From positions 1 to 7,650 of the forward strand of contig CAJXME010000051.1 of the NCBI GenBank assembly GCA_913056245.1: DNA of 7,650 bases. The letters are read 5' to 3'. Each line of letters starts with the position of its first letter. Positions within the stretch are counted from its first letter, which is position 1. The position numbers were made by a program, and so were the translations under genes. The notes beneath the pieces were generated by a model. The model ran no database searches. It saw nothing but the letters and a program-made list of their open reading frames with translations, and was not told where the DNA came from. This document shows positions 1-6,407 of the stretch, in pieces. The stretch is from an uncultured Alphaproteobacteria bacterium. Lineage in GTDB: Bacteria > Pseudomonadota > Alphaproteobacteria > Puniceispirillales > UBA1172.

Positions 1-1243
1 AATGCTGACGCGGCGGCGGATCACGGCGCAAATCGATCATGGAGACCACCGGCAGGGCGGCTGAACCAACCCGTTCGGTCAATTCAAGCCGCTGGTAACG
101 CCCCTGATCAATATTGACCTCGGTTTCAAGCGAGGGCGTGGCGGAAGCCAAAATAATGGGGATATTTTCAGTCTTAGCCCGCATCACCGCCATATCGCGC
201 GCTTGATAGGCCACATGATCATCTTGCTTATAGGATTGGTCATGTTCTTCATCGACGGTGATCAGCCCCAAACGCGGATAGGGCAGAAACAGCGCCGAGC
301 GCGCGCCGATCACCACCTTCGCCTTGCCTTGAGCAATCCGCCGAAACGCCCGGTGACGTTGCGCCGGTGTTAATCCCGAATGCCACAGCACGGGGGCATC
401 GCCAAACCGCGCTTGAAAGCGTTGCCGCATCGCGGGCGAGAGGGCAATTTCCGGCAATAAGATAAGCGCTTGCTGACCCCGCTCAAGGCAGGCCGCGATG
501 GCGTCAAAATAAACCTCGGTTTTCCCCGATCCCGTCACCCCATCAAGAACAAAAGGCTGAAACCCCCCTGTTGATAAGGCGGATTTAATCACGCTCGCGG
601 CTTCGTGTTGCGCTGGGGTCAGGGTCATGGCTTTTGGCGTTTCGCCTGAAACATAATCTTTGCCGCCATCATCCAAAATAGCCGCCGCCTGAAGCGCGCC
701 ATCGCGCCCCATGGCCGTGATCAAGGCGGGGCTGACCCCGGCAAAGATCGCCGCTTCGCGGGTGATCATGGGCGGCATCTCTTTCAACGCGGCGATAACC
801 TGCTGGCGTTTGGCGCTCAAGCCCGATGGATCAACATTTTCAGTCACGATCCAGCCCTGCACCGCCGGCGGCGGCACCAACCCGTCTTTTAAGGGCAAAA
901 CCATTTTCAGCACCGCCCCCACCGGCGCCATGGTCCAGCCCGCGACCCAGCGCACAAACCCCATCATCGCGGCAGAAAGCGGCGGCAAATCCGAATAAAC
1001 AGCAATCGATTTGAGCCGCCGATCGTCGACATCGCCCGCTGCCATGGCGGTGATCACCCCTGCCACCATTCGGCTGCCCACCGGCACCGCCACCACTTGA
1101 CCAATCACAGGGGGGGTGGGCGCGTCATAGCGGTAATCCAGACAGCCATCGTCAAACGGCAACGCCGTGGCCAGCATCACCGCCACACGCGATGGGCTTG
1201 AAAGCGGGGGCGGGTTTTGATCAGATAGGGGGGAAGACGTCAT
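1..1243 (-). CDS. priA: Primosomal protein N' (PriA), replication-restart helicase; C-terminal part off the left edge
   Basis: PriA is a superfamily 2 3'-to-5' DNA helicase that recognises stalled forks and reloads the replisome. The minus-strand frame is open from an ATG at 1243-1241 to the window edge, giving 414 residues of a protein usually about 700 or more long. The N-terminal DNA-binding part comes first (residues about 20-110, including LDYRYDAPTPPVIGQVV). The helicase core follows: Walker A GVTGSGKT at 235-242, the DEEH box at 331-334 (VDEEHDQSYKQ), ARSALFLP just before it, and motif III ASATPS at 366-371. The zinc-binding cysteines and later helicase motifs lie outside the window. 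The ATG was chosen because the next in-frame methionine falls inside the conserved N-terminal domain. I see no clear Shine-Dalgarno sequence before it. The gene is divergent from the transaldolase gene. Identity is secure from the motifs. Confidence 0.95.
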   Translation of the reverse strand, partial: MTSSPLSDQNPPPLSSPSRVAVMLATALPFDDGCLDYRYDAPTPPVIGQVVAVPVGSRMVAGVITAMAAGDVDDRRLKSIAVYSDLPPLSAAMMGFVRWVAGWTMAPVGAVLKMVLPLKDGLVPPPAVQGWIVTENVDPSGLSAKRQQVIAALKEMPPMITREAAIFAGVSPALITAMGRDGALQAAAILDDGGKDYVSGETPKAMTLTPAQHEAASVIKSALSTGGFQPFVLDGVTGSGKTEVYFDAIAACLERGQQALILLPEIALSPAMRQRFQARFGDAPVLWHSGLTPAQRHRAFRRIAQGKAKVVIGARSALFLPYPRLGLITVDEEHDQSYKQDDHVAYQARDMAVMRAKTENIPIILASATPSLETEVNIDQGRYQRLELTERVGSAALPVVSMIDLRRDPPPRQH

Positions 1244-1259
1244 CAGATCAGCGCTTTTG

Positions 1260-1265
1260 ATTATA
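1260..1265 (-). promoter_or_regulatory. Putative -10 box for priA
   Basis: On the minus strand these bases read TATAAT, a perfect sigma-70-type -10 hexamer, about 17 bases upstream of the priA ATG. A poor -35 match (TTCGCC on the minus strand, 1290-1285) lies 19 bases further up. Transcription would start near 1253 and leave a leader of about 10 bases, too short for a normal ribosome-binding site. That agrees with the missing Shine-Dalgarno sequence. It is a pattern match only, in an AT-rich stretch. Confidence 0.35.
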
Positions 1266-1386
1266 TTATTCCTGTCTCGGTACTGGCGAAAACGCATCGC
1301 TTGGAGTATAGTCATGCCCACGCGTTGCGGGTCTATATTAGCCCCAGCATTATCTCTTGATCCATCCTAAACCGTAAGGTTCTGCT

Positions 1387-2040
1387 ATGAAACTTTTTCT
1401 CGACACCGCCAATCTTGATGACATTGCCGCTCTTGCTGATACCGGCCTTGTCGACGGCGTCACCACCAACCCATCGCTGATCGCCAAGTCAGGCCGTGAT
1501 TTAATCACCACAATTGGTGAGATTTGCGCCATGGTCGACGGCCCAGTCAGCGCGGAAGTCACCGCCACTGATCCCGACACCATGCTCGCCGAAGGCCGCA
1601 AATTAGCGGCGATCGCGGATAACGTCGCGGTGAAAGTCCCGCTCACCCCCGCGGGGCTTAAAACCTGTAAAATTCTTGCGGATGATGGCGTGATGGTTAA
1701 TGTGACCTTGTGCTTCTCCGCCGCCCAAGCCATGCTCGCCGCTAAGGCAGGGGCTAAATTTATCTCTCCTTTTGTCGGCCGCCTCGATGATATTGGCCGC
1801 GATGGCATGGGGTTGATTGAAGAAATCGTCACCGTCTACGCCAATTATGATTTTGCCACGGAAGTGTTGGTCGCCTCCGTGCGCGGGGTTCAGCATGTGA
1901 TGGATGCCGCTATGATCGGCGCTGATGTCGCCACCGTGCCGCCATCGGTTATCCATGCCATGTATAAACATCCCATGACCGATGCTGGCTTGGCCGCGTT
2001 TCTTGCCGATTGGGAAAAAACCGGGCAGTCTATCCTTTAA
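1387..2040 (+). CDS. tal: Transaldolase, TalC/MipB subfamily (fructose-6-phosphate aldolase-like fold)
   Basis: This 217-residue class I aldolase has the normal length for the short TalC/Fsa family. It probably acts in the cytosolic non-oxidative pentose phosphate pathway, moving a dihydroxyacetone unit from sedoheptulose 7-phosphate or fructose 6-phosphate to an aldose phosphate. Visible active-site residues are D6 (FLDTAN), T26 and N28 (VTTNPS), the Schiff-base lysine K83 (VKVPLT) and S164 (VASVR). E57 (VSAEV) and F129 (SPFVGRLDD) are the residues found in true transaldolases. Fructose-6-phosphate aldolase has Gln and Tyr there, so transaldolase is the better name, although homologues are often annotated fsa. 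The start has a Shine-Dalgarno TAAGG at 1375-1379, 7 bases upstream. The DUF484 gene follows after 29 bases, probably in the same transcript. Confidence 0.93.
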   Translation: MKLFLDTANLDDIAALADTGLVDGVTTNPSLIAKSGRDLITTIGEICAMVDGPVSAEVTATDPDTMLAEGRKLAAIADNVAVKVPLTPAGLKTCKILADDGVMVNVTLCFSAAQAMLAAKAGAKFISPFVGRLDDIGRDGMGLIEEIVTVYANYDFATEVLVASVRGVQHVMDAAMIGADVATVPPSVIHAMYKHPMTDAGLAAFLADWEKTGQSIL

Positions 2041-2069
2041 GGGTAAGGGAAACCAAAGAAGGCGCCGTG

Positions 2070-2747
2070 ATGACAGGTTCTTCTTCCAAAAAAATCAGGG
2101 GCGAGGATGTTTTGGCCTTCCTCGCCGCCAACCCGAATTTTCTGATTGAACAAGGCCACGCTGAGTGGCTGTTTCATCCCCAAGAACACGGCGATGTTGT
2201 CGATCTCAGCCAAATCATCACCAAACGGGCGCAAGCCGCGTTAAAGCGCAGCACCGCCATCCGCAACAGCCTTGTGGATATCACCACCGCCAATCATGAA
2301 ACCCAGCAACGCGTTCATCATTTGGCGCTGCTGATTTGCGCGGCTCAAAACAGCGATGAAATCGCCAATCTGGTGGCGGATATTTTGCCCGATTTGATGG
2401 ATATCGACGCCGCAAGATTGGTCGTGGCAGAAGGCAAGCCGCTAGCCCATCACCCCAAAACCGTCGCCATGGATATTGGGTTTTTGCCGAAACTGACCGG
2501 CGGTTCAGCCTATGCTTTGGGCGCGCCACGCGGTTTGCAGGGCGAAGTCTTTCGCAACATCCTTGATCAGACGCCGCCATCCATGGCGTGTATTTTTCTG
2601 CCGCGAATCACCCCTGATCAAGATCATGATATGGTGCTGGCTCTCGCCGGGGCAGACGCCGATAGTTTCACCGATGGTCACGGCACGGAATTTCTTGAGT
2701 TCATCGCATCCATGCTCGCCGTCGCCTTGATCGCAAGAGGGGCGTGA
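2070..2747 (+). CDS. DUF484 family protein (GAF-like), upstream partner of xerC
   Basis: A 225-residue cytosolic protein of the DUF484 family, whose members are often encoded directly before xerC in Proteobacteria and have a GAF-like fold. No biochemical function is established. The family's N-terminal signature is present as VLAFLAANPNFL at about residues 14-25. An amphipathic, probably coiled helix follows at about 50-85 (KRAQAALKRS and onward). The C-terminal GAF-like part ends with the typical GTEFLEFIASMLAVAL. An upstream TTG at 2010 would extend the frame, but that extension lies inside the transaldolase gene. The ATG at 2070 has a strong AAGAAGG at 2056-2062 with 7 bases of spacing, so I chose it. 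Its TGA (2745-2747) overlaps the xerC start, implying coupled translation and perhaps a role with XerC, which is inference from context. Confidence 0.88.
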   Translation: MTGSSSKKIRGEDVLAFLAANPNFLIEQGHAEWLFHPQEHGDVVDLSQIITKRAQAALKRSTAIRNSLVDITTANHETQQRVHHLALLICAAQNSDEIANLVADILPDLMDIDAARLVVAEGKPLAHHPKTVAMDIGFLPKLTGGSAYALGAPRGLQGEVFRNILDQTPPSMACIFLPRITPDQDHDMVLALAGADADSFTDGHGTEFLEFIASMLAVALIARGA

Positions 2748-3643
2748 TGACATCGGCGAGTGACGCCCATCGTCTTTGGATGGATTGGCTGCGTTTTGAG
2801 AAACGTTATCCGGACAACACCCTTGATGCTTATGACCGCGATCTCAGCCATTGGCTTGATTTTCTGAACGCCGATGGCATCGCCTATGACGCGGTGGAAA
2901 AAGGGGTTTTTCGCAATTATCTGGCGCATATGGCGGATCGGCAATTGGCGCGCAGCACCATGGCGCGGAAAGTCGCTTCAATCCGCAGTTTTTACCGCTA
3001 TGGCCAGCGGTCAGGCCTATATGCCAGCGTTGAAATTGGCTTTATGAAGCCGCCGAAACAGCCACCATCAATCCCAAAGGCCGTGTCGATGCGTGACGCT
3101 CAAGATTTGATGGCCGCCATTCAAAACTTGCCCGGCCCCGATTGGATCAAAACCCGAGACCTTGCGGTGCTGATGATTCTCTATGGATGCGGGTTGCGGA
3201 TTTCCGAAGCCTTGTCTTTAACCCGAAAAGACGCGCCGCTCGGCGAATGGTTGCGCGTCTTGGGCAAGGGCGGCAAAACCCGCGATGTGCCGGTGATTGA
3301 CGCCGTGCGGCTGGCGGTGGACGCTTGGCTTGCGGTGGCGCCGTTTGATCATGGGCCTGATGGGCCGCTTTTCACCTCAAGCCGAGGCCAAGCCTTGAAC
3401 GCCCGTTCGGTGCAACGCTTGATGGAAAAACTCCGCTTCGCGCTGGGCTTGGATGAAACCGCCACCCCCCATGCCCTGCGCCATGCTTTTGCCACCCATT
3501 TATTGGCCGGCGGCGGTGATCTGCGCGCCATCCAAGCCTTGCTGGGTCATTCGAGCCTCAGCACCACCCAACGCTATACCCAAGTTGATACCGCGGAATT
3601 GCAGCAGACGCATCAAGCCACGCACCCCCGAGCAAATCAATGA
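2747..3643 (+). CDS. xerC: Tyrosine recombinase XerC
   Basis: XerC acts with XerD at dif to resolve chromosome dimers before cell division. The 298-residue length is normal. The N-terminal core-binding domain covers about residues 8-95 (WLRFEKRYPDNTLDAYDRDL). The catalytic domain runs from about 115 to the end. All catalytic residues are visible: R151 (GCGLRISEAL), K177 (GKGGKTRDVP), H242 and R245 (HALRHAF), H268 (LGHSS) and the nucleophile Y277 (QRYTQVD). A GTG at 2744 precedes the ATG at 2747. I prefer the ATG because AAGAGGGG at 2735-2742 sits at a workable distance from it and too close to the GTG. The ATG shares one base with the TGA of the DUF484 gene. XerC rather than XerD is chosen from the DUF484 neighbour and general similarity. 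An integrase on a mobile element is unlikely here, as no att repeats or cargo are seen. Confidence 0.93.
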   Translation: MTSASDAHRLWMDWLRFEKRYPDNTLDAYDRDLSHWLDFLNADGIAYDAVEKGVFRNYLAHMADRQLARSTMARKVASIRSFYRYGQRSGLYASVEIGFMKPPKQPPSIPKAVSMRDAQDLMAAIQNLPGPDWIKTRDLAVLMILYGCGLRISEALSLTRKDAPLGEWLRVLGKGGKTRDVPVIDAVRLAVDAWLAVAPFDHGPDGPLFTSSRGQALNARSVQRLMEKLRFALGLDETATPHALRHAFATHLLAGGGDLRAIQALLGHSSLSTTQRYTQVDTAELQQTHQATHPRANQ

Positions 3644-3700
3644 GCACATCAAGAAGCACGTTCAGGCACACGGCCAAAATCACCCGCTTAAAGTCGGCAG

Positions 3701-3729
3701 GTTACATCCGCATCAATATGAGTTAAAAT
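3701..3729 (+). promoter_or_regulatory. Putative sigma-70-type promoter of the SMR transporter gene
   Basis: GTTACA (3701-3706, four of six matches to TTGACA) and TAAAAT (3724-3729, five of six to TATAAT) are separated by 17 bases. A start near 3736 would give a leader of about 25 bases containing the ribosome-binding site TGAGGG (3746-3751), 9 bases before the ATG. It lies in the 117-base gap after xerC, which contains no hairpin terminator I can recognise. This is a consensus match only. Confidence 0.4.
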
Positions 3730-3760
3730 GATCGTGACTTGATGATGAGGGTTTGACGAG

Positions 3761-4105
3761 ATGAATATTAATCCAATCGCATGGTTATGGTTGACGCTTG
3801 CTATCATCGGGGAGATCATCGGCACCACCTCGTTGAAAGCCTCAAAAGAATTCACCGTCTTAGCCCCAACGCTCTTTATCGTCTTAGGTTATGGCATTTC
3901 GTTTTATTTTATGATTCTGACCATGCGGCATTTGCCGGTATCGCTGACCTACGCCTTCTGGTCAGCCTTAGGCATTGTCTTCATCACGATTGTTTCGGCG
4001 ATGCGGTTTGACGAAAAGCCTGATCTGCCCGCGATTATTGGCATCGGTTTGATCGTCGCTGGGGTGGTAATGATCACGATGTTTTCCAAAATGAAGGCCA
4101 GTTAA
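3761..4105 (+). CDS. Small multidrug resistance (SMR) efflux transporter, EmrE/Qac type
   Basis: This 114-residue inner-membrane protein has four predicted transmembrane helices (about residues 5-23, 34-54, 60-79 and 90-109), the standard SMR layout. SMR proteins are dual-topology homodimers that exchange protons for cationic drugs, quaternary ammonium compounds or polyamines. The essential membrane glutamate is E18 in GEIIGTTSLK, matching E14 of EmrE. YAFWSALGIV corresponds to the EmrE YAIWSGVGIV segment with the conserved tryptophan, and DLPAIIGIGLIVAGV matches the fourth helix. The WSALG form favours the drug-export branch over the guanidinium (SugE/Gdx) branch, but the substrate cannot be read from sequence. 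The Shine-Dalgarno TGAGGG is 9 bases upstream. The gene stands alone and converges on lpdA with 13 bases between stops. Mixed Thr codon use (ACG and ACC) resembles lpdA more than xerC. Confidence 0.9.
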   Translation: MNINPIAWLWLTLAIIGEIIGTTSLKASKEFTVLAPTLFIVLGYGISFYFMILTMRHLPVSLTYAFWSALGIVFITIVSAMRFDEKPDLPAIIGIGLIVAGVVMITMFSKMKAS

Positions 4106-4118
4106 GCGCGGCCAAATC

Positions 4119-5243
4119 CTATATGTGAATAGCCCGACCATCCACCGCTAAAGCCGCTTCCTTGACGGCTTCGTTGAGCGTCGGATGCCCATGGCAGGTG
4201 CGGGCGATGTCTTCGGCCGATGCGCCAAATGCCATCGCCGTGGCGCATTCATGGATGATCGTTCCTGCTTCATGACCAATGATATGGACACCAAGCACGC
4301 GGTCTGTTTCGGCGCAGGCAAGAATTTTCACAAAACCATCGGTATGGCCGGTTGCCTTTGCACGGCTGTTTGCCAGCATCGGGAAGCTGCCCTTGGTATA
4401 GGCGATACCCTCAGCCTTGAGCGCCTCCTCACTTTTGCCAAGCGTTGCCACTTCGGGCGCGGTATAGACGATCCCGGGCACGGCGTCATAATCAACATGC
4501 CCGGCCTTGCCCGCCATCATTTCCACAACCGTAACGCCATCTTCTTCTGCCTTATGCGCCAGCATCGGCCCATTGATGACGTCACCAATCGCAAATACAT
4601 CTTCAAGCGAGGTTTCAAATCTGGCATCAACTTTGATCCGGCCTCTTTCGTCCAGCGCCACGCCAGCCTGCTCAAGGCCAAGCCCGTCAACAGCCGGATG
4701 ACGACCAATCGAAACCAGCGCGACATCTGCCTCGATCGTTTCGGCATCACCACCATTGGCAGGCGCCACCGAAAGGGTCACACCTGTTTTGCTGGCCTTG
4801 GCTGATTTCACCGCCGTTTTCAAGCGGAAGGACAGACCTTGCCGTTTGGCAATCGCCAGAAATTTCTTGGCAATCTCGTCATCCATTCCAGGCAGGATAC
4901 GCGGTAGAAATTCGATGACTTCTACCTCTGCACCAAGTCTGGCCCAGACCGTTCCAAGCTCAAGTCCAATATAGCCTGCGCCAATGACAACCAGCTTCTT
5001 TGGCAATTTTGTCAGCGCCAACGCGCCCGTTGAGCTCACAATTCGCTTTTCATCAATCTCGACACCCGGAAGGCTGGAAGCGTGGCTTCCTGTGGCAATC
5101 AAAATGCGTGTGCAGCTATAGCTGCCTTTGTCCGACCCCTTGGTTAACGTGACCGCACCGGTGCCATCAATTCTGGCCTCACCATGCAGGCGGGTGATCT
5201 TGTTCTTCTTGAACAAAAAATCGATGCCACTTGTCAGGCCGGC
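4119..5243 (-). CDS. lpdA: Dihydrolipoamide dehydrogenase (E3), 5'-truncated at the breakpoint
   Basis: E3 reoxidises dihydrolipoamide in pyruvate, 2-oxoglutarate and related dehydrogenase complexes, passing electrons through FAD and a cysteine pair to NAD+. About 365-375 residues of an expected ~465 are present. Numbering from a TTG at 5216 (really an internal Leu), one sees IATGS (40-44), the NAD-binding GAGYIG (79-84) with E101 ending the second strand, AIGDV (209-213) contacting FAD, and the dimerisation domain with HGHPTLNE, where H344 and E349 form the catalytic dyad. The FAD Rossmann motif and redox CxxxxC are missing. The homologous frame continues upstream through AGLTSGIDFLF and loses sense by about 5246. 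There is no start or ribosome-binding site, so this is a cut gene and not a short variant. The stop is TAG at 4121-4119. The usual E1/E2 neighbours are not in the window. The 5' boundary is approximate. Confidence 0.93.
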   Translation of the reverse strand, partial: AGLTSGIDFLFKKNKITRLHGEARIDGTGAVTLTKGSDKGSYSCTRILIATGSHASSLPGVEIDEKRIVSSTGALALTKLPKKLVVIGAGYIGLELGTVWARLGAEVEVIEFLPRILPGMDDEIAKKFLAIAKRQGLSFRLKTAVKSAKASKTGVTLSVAPANGGDAETIEADVALVSIGRHPAVDGLGLEQAGVALDERGRIKVDARFETSLEDVFAIGDVINGPMLAHKAEEDGVTVVEMMAGKAGHVDYDAVPGIVYTAPEVATLGKSEEALKAEGIAYTKGSFPMLANSRAKATGHTDGFVKILACAETDRVLGVHIIGHEAGTIIHECATAMAFGASAEDIARTCHGHPTLNEAVKEAALAVDGRAIHI

Positions 5244-5250
5244 GATCGCA
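5217..5250. other. Breakpoint joining two unrelated sequences (probable chimera)
   Basis: lpdA on the minus strand and a sugar ABC permease on the plus strand are both truncated at this point. Bases from about 5224 to 5243 make family-like sense in both directions: AGLTSGI of lpdA on minus and MPLVRPAI of the permease on plus. Beyond this stretch each frame loses its family resemblance. The stretch ends in the palindromic octamer GCGATCGC (5242-5249). Gene families, apparent lineage and codon use change across it. No insertion sequence, direct repeat or integrase gene is present. A chimeric assembly is the likeliest cause; a real rearrangement is possible. Confidence 0.8.
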
Positions 5251-5490
5251 ACCGTCGTGGTGTTTAGGTTCGTTCCGATTTGGAACGACTTCTTCTATCC
5301 ACTGATGCTGATGCGTGACCGTGCTGTCTACACCCTCCCTGTTGGCCTGACAAGATTCTTCGGTGAGTACCAAACAGACTGGGCGACCCTCTTCGCCGGC
5401 CTCACTATTGCGACTATTCCTCTGGTTATCCTGTTCCTTGTGGCCTCTAAACAGCTCATCTCAGGTCTAACCGCAGGAATGTCCAAGTGA
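5224..5490 (+). CDS. Carbohydrate ABC transporter permease (MalG family), C-terminal fragment
   Basis: This fragment holds the last 88 residues of an inner-membrane subunit of a type I sugar importer, which normally is about 270-300 long. It begins at MPLVRPAIATVVVF, the end of the EAA loop that docks onto the ATPase. The conserved IWNDFFYPLML region and the final transmembrane segment (about FAGLTIATIPLVILFLV) follow, and it closes with the typical ISGLTAG tail. The reading frame remains open leftwards to 5128, but that extension is the antisense of lpdA and not permease. Codons include AGG for Arg, as in the genes downstream. The TGA at 5488-5490 overlaps the kinase GTG start by GTGA, so the two are one operon. 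The ATPase, binding protein and first permease would lie upstream in the true source genome. The substrate is probably a sugar but cannot be specified. Confidence 0.88.
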   Translation: MPLVRPAIATVVVFRFVPIWNDFFYPLMLMRDRAVYTLPVGLTRFFGEYQTDWATLFAGLTIATIPLVILFLVASKQLISGLTAGMSK

Positions 5491-6407
5491 CCCGGTTCCT
5501 CGGAATAGATGTTGGGGCCTCGGGTCTAAGAGTTTTTGACTCCTCCAGCGATGGCCCGATTGCGAGCATCGATGCCGCTAACTCCTCAAAGAACCGTGAG
5601 CAAGATCTAATCGATGGGCTTGAAGGCCTGAAGAGGCAACTGCCCCAGCTAAAGGCTCAAACCGTGTGCCTTGGCATGAGCGGATTCTCCTCTTTGGGGG
5701 TATCGGCAAGACAAATCGCAGACACAATAGCTCGGCTCTTGGAGGCAGACTCAGTCATCACCTCGGACATGGTCACCGCTCACTATGCACACTTTGGTGA
5801 GTCAGACGGGGTCGCGGTTGTCATTGGAACCGGAGCCCTTGCCTTTGGTATTTCAGGAGACAAACATCTAAGGGTCGATGGCCTGGGTGCATCTCTTGGA
5901 GACCATGGCTCCGCTTATTGGATTGGCCTCAGGGCACTTAGAGATTCAGTTAGGGCTAACGAACTTTCCGGAGACAGAGAGTTGCTTCGCGCCTTAGAAG
6001 AGGAAGTTGGAGATTCAGCCAACTGGCCGAGACTGTTTGCCAAACAAGAGCTGAGTGAATTCATGGTTGCGGGACTCAGTCGAAAGGTCTCGCAGCTTGG
6101 AGATGAGGGAAACCAGCTCGCCGTTGAGATTCTTGAGCGTGCGGGAGAGCTGGCAGCCGAGTCTGCGATTGGGTGTGCGAGGGCAATTGGAGCAAGCCAA
6201 ATCGGATATGGCGGCTCAGTGCTGCTCGGTAGCGAATTGGTAAGGAATTCGTTCCTAAGCCGTCTTGCGGAGGCCGGCTTAAATTCCGAGGAGCTCAAAC
6301 ACCCCTCTGGGGTAGGTGCCTTGCGAATTGCGGAGGCCGGAGAGAGTGATCGCAGAGGGTTCCTTGTTTCAGAGGGCCTTGCCTATTTTCAAGAGCGAGC
6401 AGACTAA
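5487..6407 (+). CDS. BadF/BadG/BcrA/BcrD-family ATPase, probable N-acetylglucosamine or related sugar kinase
   Basis: A 306-residue member of the ASKHA (actin/hexokinase) fold, in the branch that includes eukaryotic-type GlcNAc kinase. It would phosphorylate an imported sugar with ATP in the cytosol. Motifs in order: phosphate-1 loop LGIDVGASGLRV (5-16), probable catalytic base D94 in ITSDMVTAH, phosphate-2 IGTGALAFG (113-121), LGDHGSAYWIG (137-147) and the adenosine-side GYGGSVL near 240. The LGDHGS box has His at 140 where family members commonly have Glu. The GTG start overlaps the permease TGA (GTGA), with AGGA at 5475-5478 giving an 8-base spacing, so translation is probably coupled. Following a sugar permease supports a sugar-kinase role. 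The substrate (GlcNAc, glucosamine or another amino sugar) is inference. Activators of 2-hydroxyacyl-CoA dehydratases share the fold, but the context does not fit them. Confidence 0.85.
   Translation: MTRFLGIDVGASGLRVFDSSSDGPIASIDAANSSKNREQDLIDGLEGLKRQLPQLKAQTVCLGMSGFSSLGVSARQIADTIARLLEADSVITSDMVTAHYAHFGESDGVAVVIGTGALAFGISGDKHLRVDGLGASLGDHGSAYWIGLRALRDSVRANELSGDRELLRALEEEVGDSANWPRLFAKQELSEFMVAGLSRKVSQLGDEGNQLAVEILERAGELAAESAIGCARAIGASQIGYGGSVLLGSELVRNSFLSRLAEAGLNSEELKHPSGVGALRIAEAGESDRRGFLVSEGLAYFQERAD

Noticed and set aside
711..1014. Two plus-strand frames opposite priA
   Set aside because: They lie antisense to the intact PriA frame, which carries Walker A and DEEH in phase, and have no ribosome-binding site or recognisable domain.
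1350..1971. Two minus-strand frames opposite the transaldolase gene
   Set aside because: The plus-strand gene has every active-site residue; the antisense frames are by-products of GC-rich codon structure.
2747..3643. The tyrosine recombinase as an integrase of a genomic island that explains the composition change
   Set aside because: It has the length, domain layout and DUF484 partner of housekeeping XerC. No attachment-site repeats, tRNA or phage genes are present, and the break is 1.6 kb away without repeats.
3453..3731. A 92-residue plus-strand frame overlapping the end of xerC
   Set aside because: Most of it is the shifted frame of the XerC catalytic domain, rich in Pro, with no start signal; the short tail after xerC is not recognisable.
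4106..4118. A bidirectional terminator between the convergent SMR and lpdA genes
   Set aside because: The 13-base gap contains no inverted repeat or T-run.
4185..4805. A 206-residue plus-strand frame opposite lpdA
   Set aside because: It is antisense to a clear E3 gene carrying all expected C-terminal motifs, and its Cys/His/Arg-rich composition resembles no protein family.
5224..5249. Site-specific insertion or transposon end at the junction, suggested by GCGATCGC
   Set aside because: There are no terminal inverted repeats, target-site duplication or transposase gene nearby, and an 8-base palindrome of this kind is common by chance in such DNA.
5128..5490. A continuous 120-residue reading frame crossing the junction, as if a novel fusion membrane protein
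   Set aside because: Its first ~32 residues are the antisense of lpdA and have no permease character; only the part from about 5224 matches the family.
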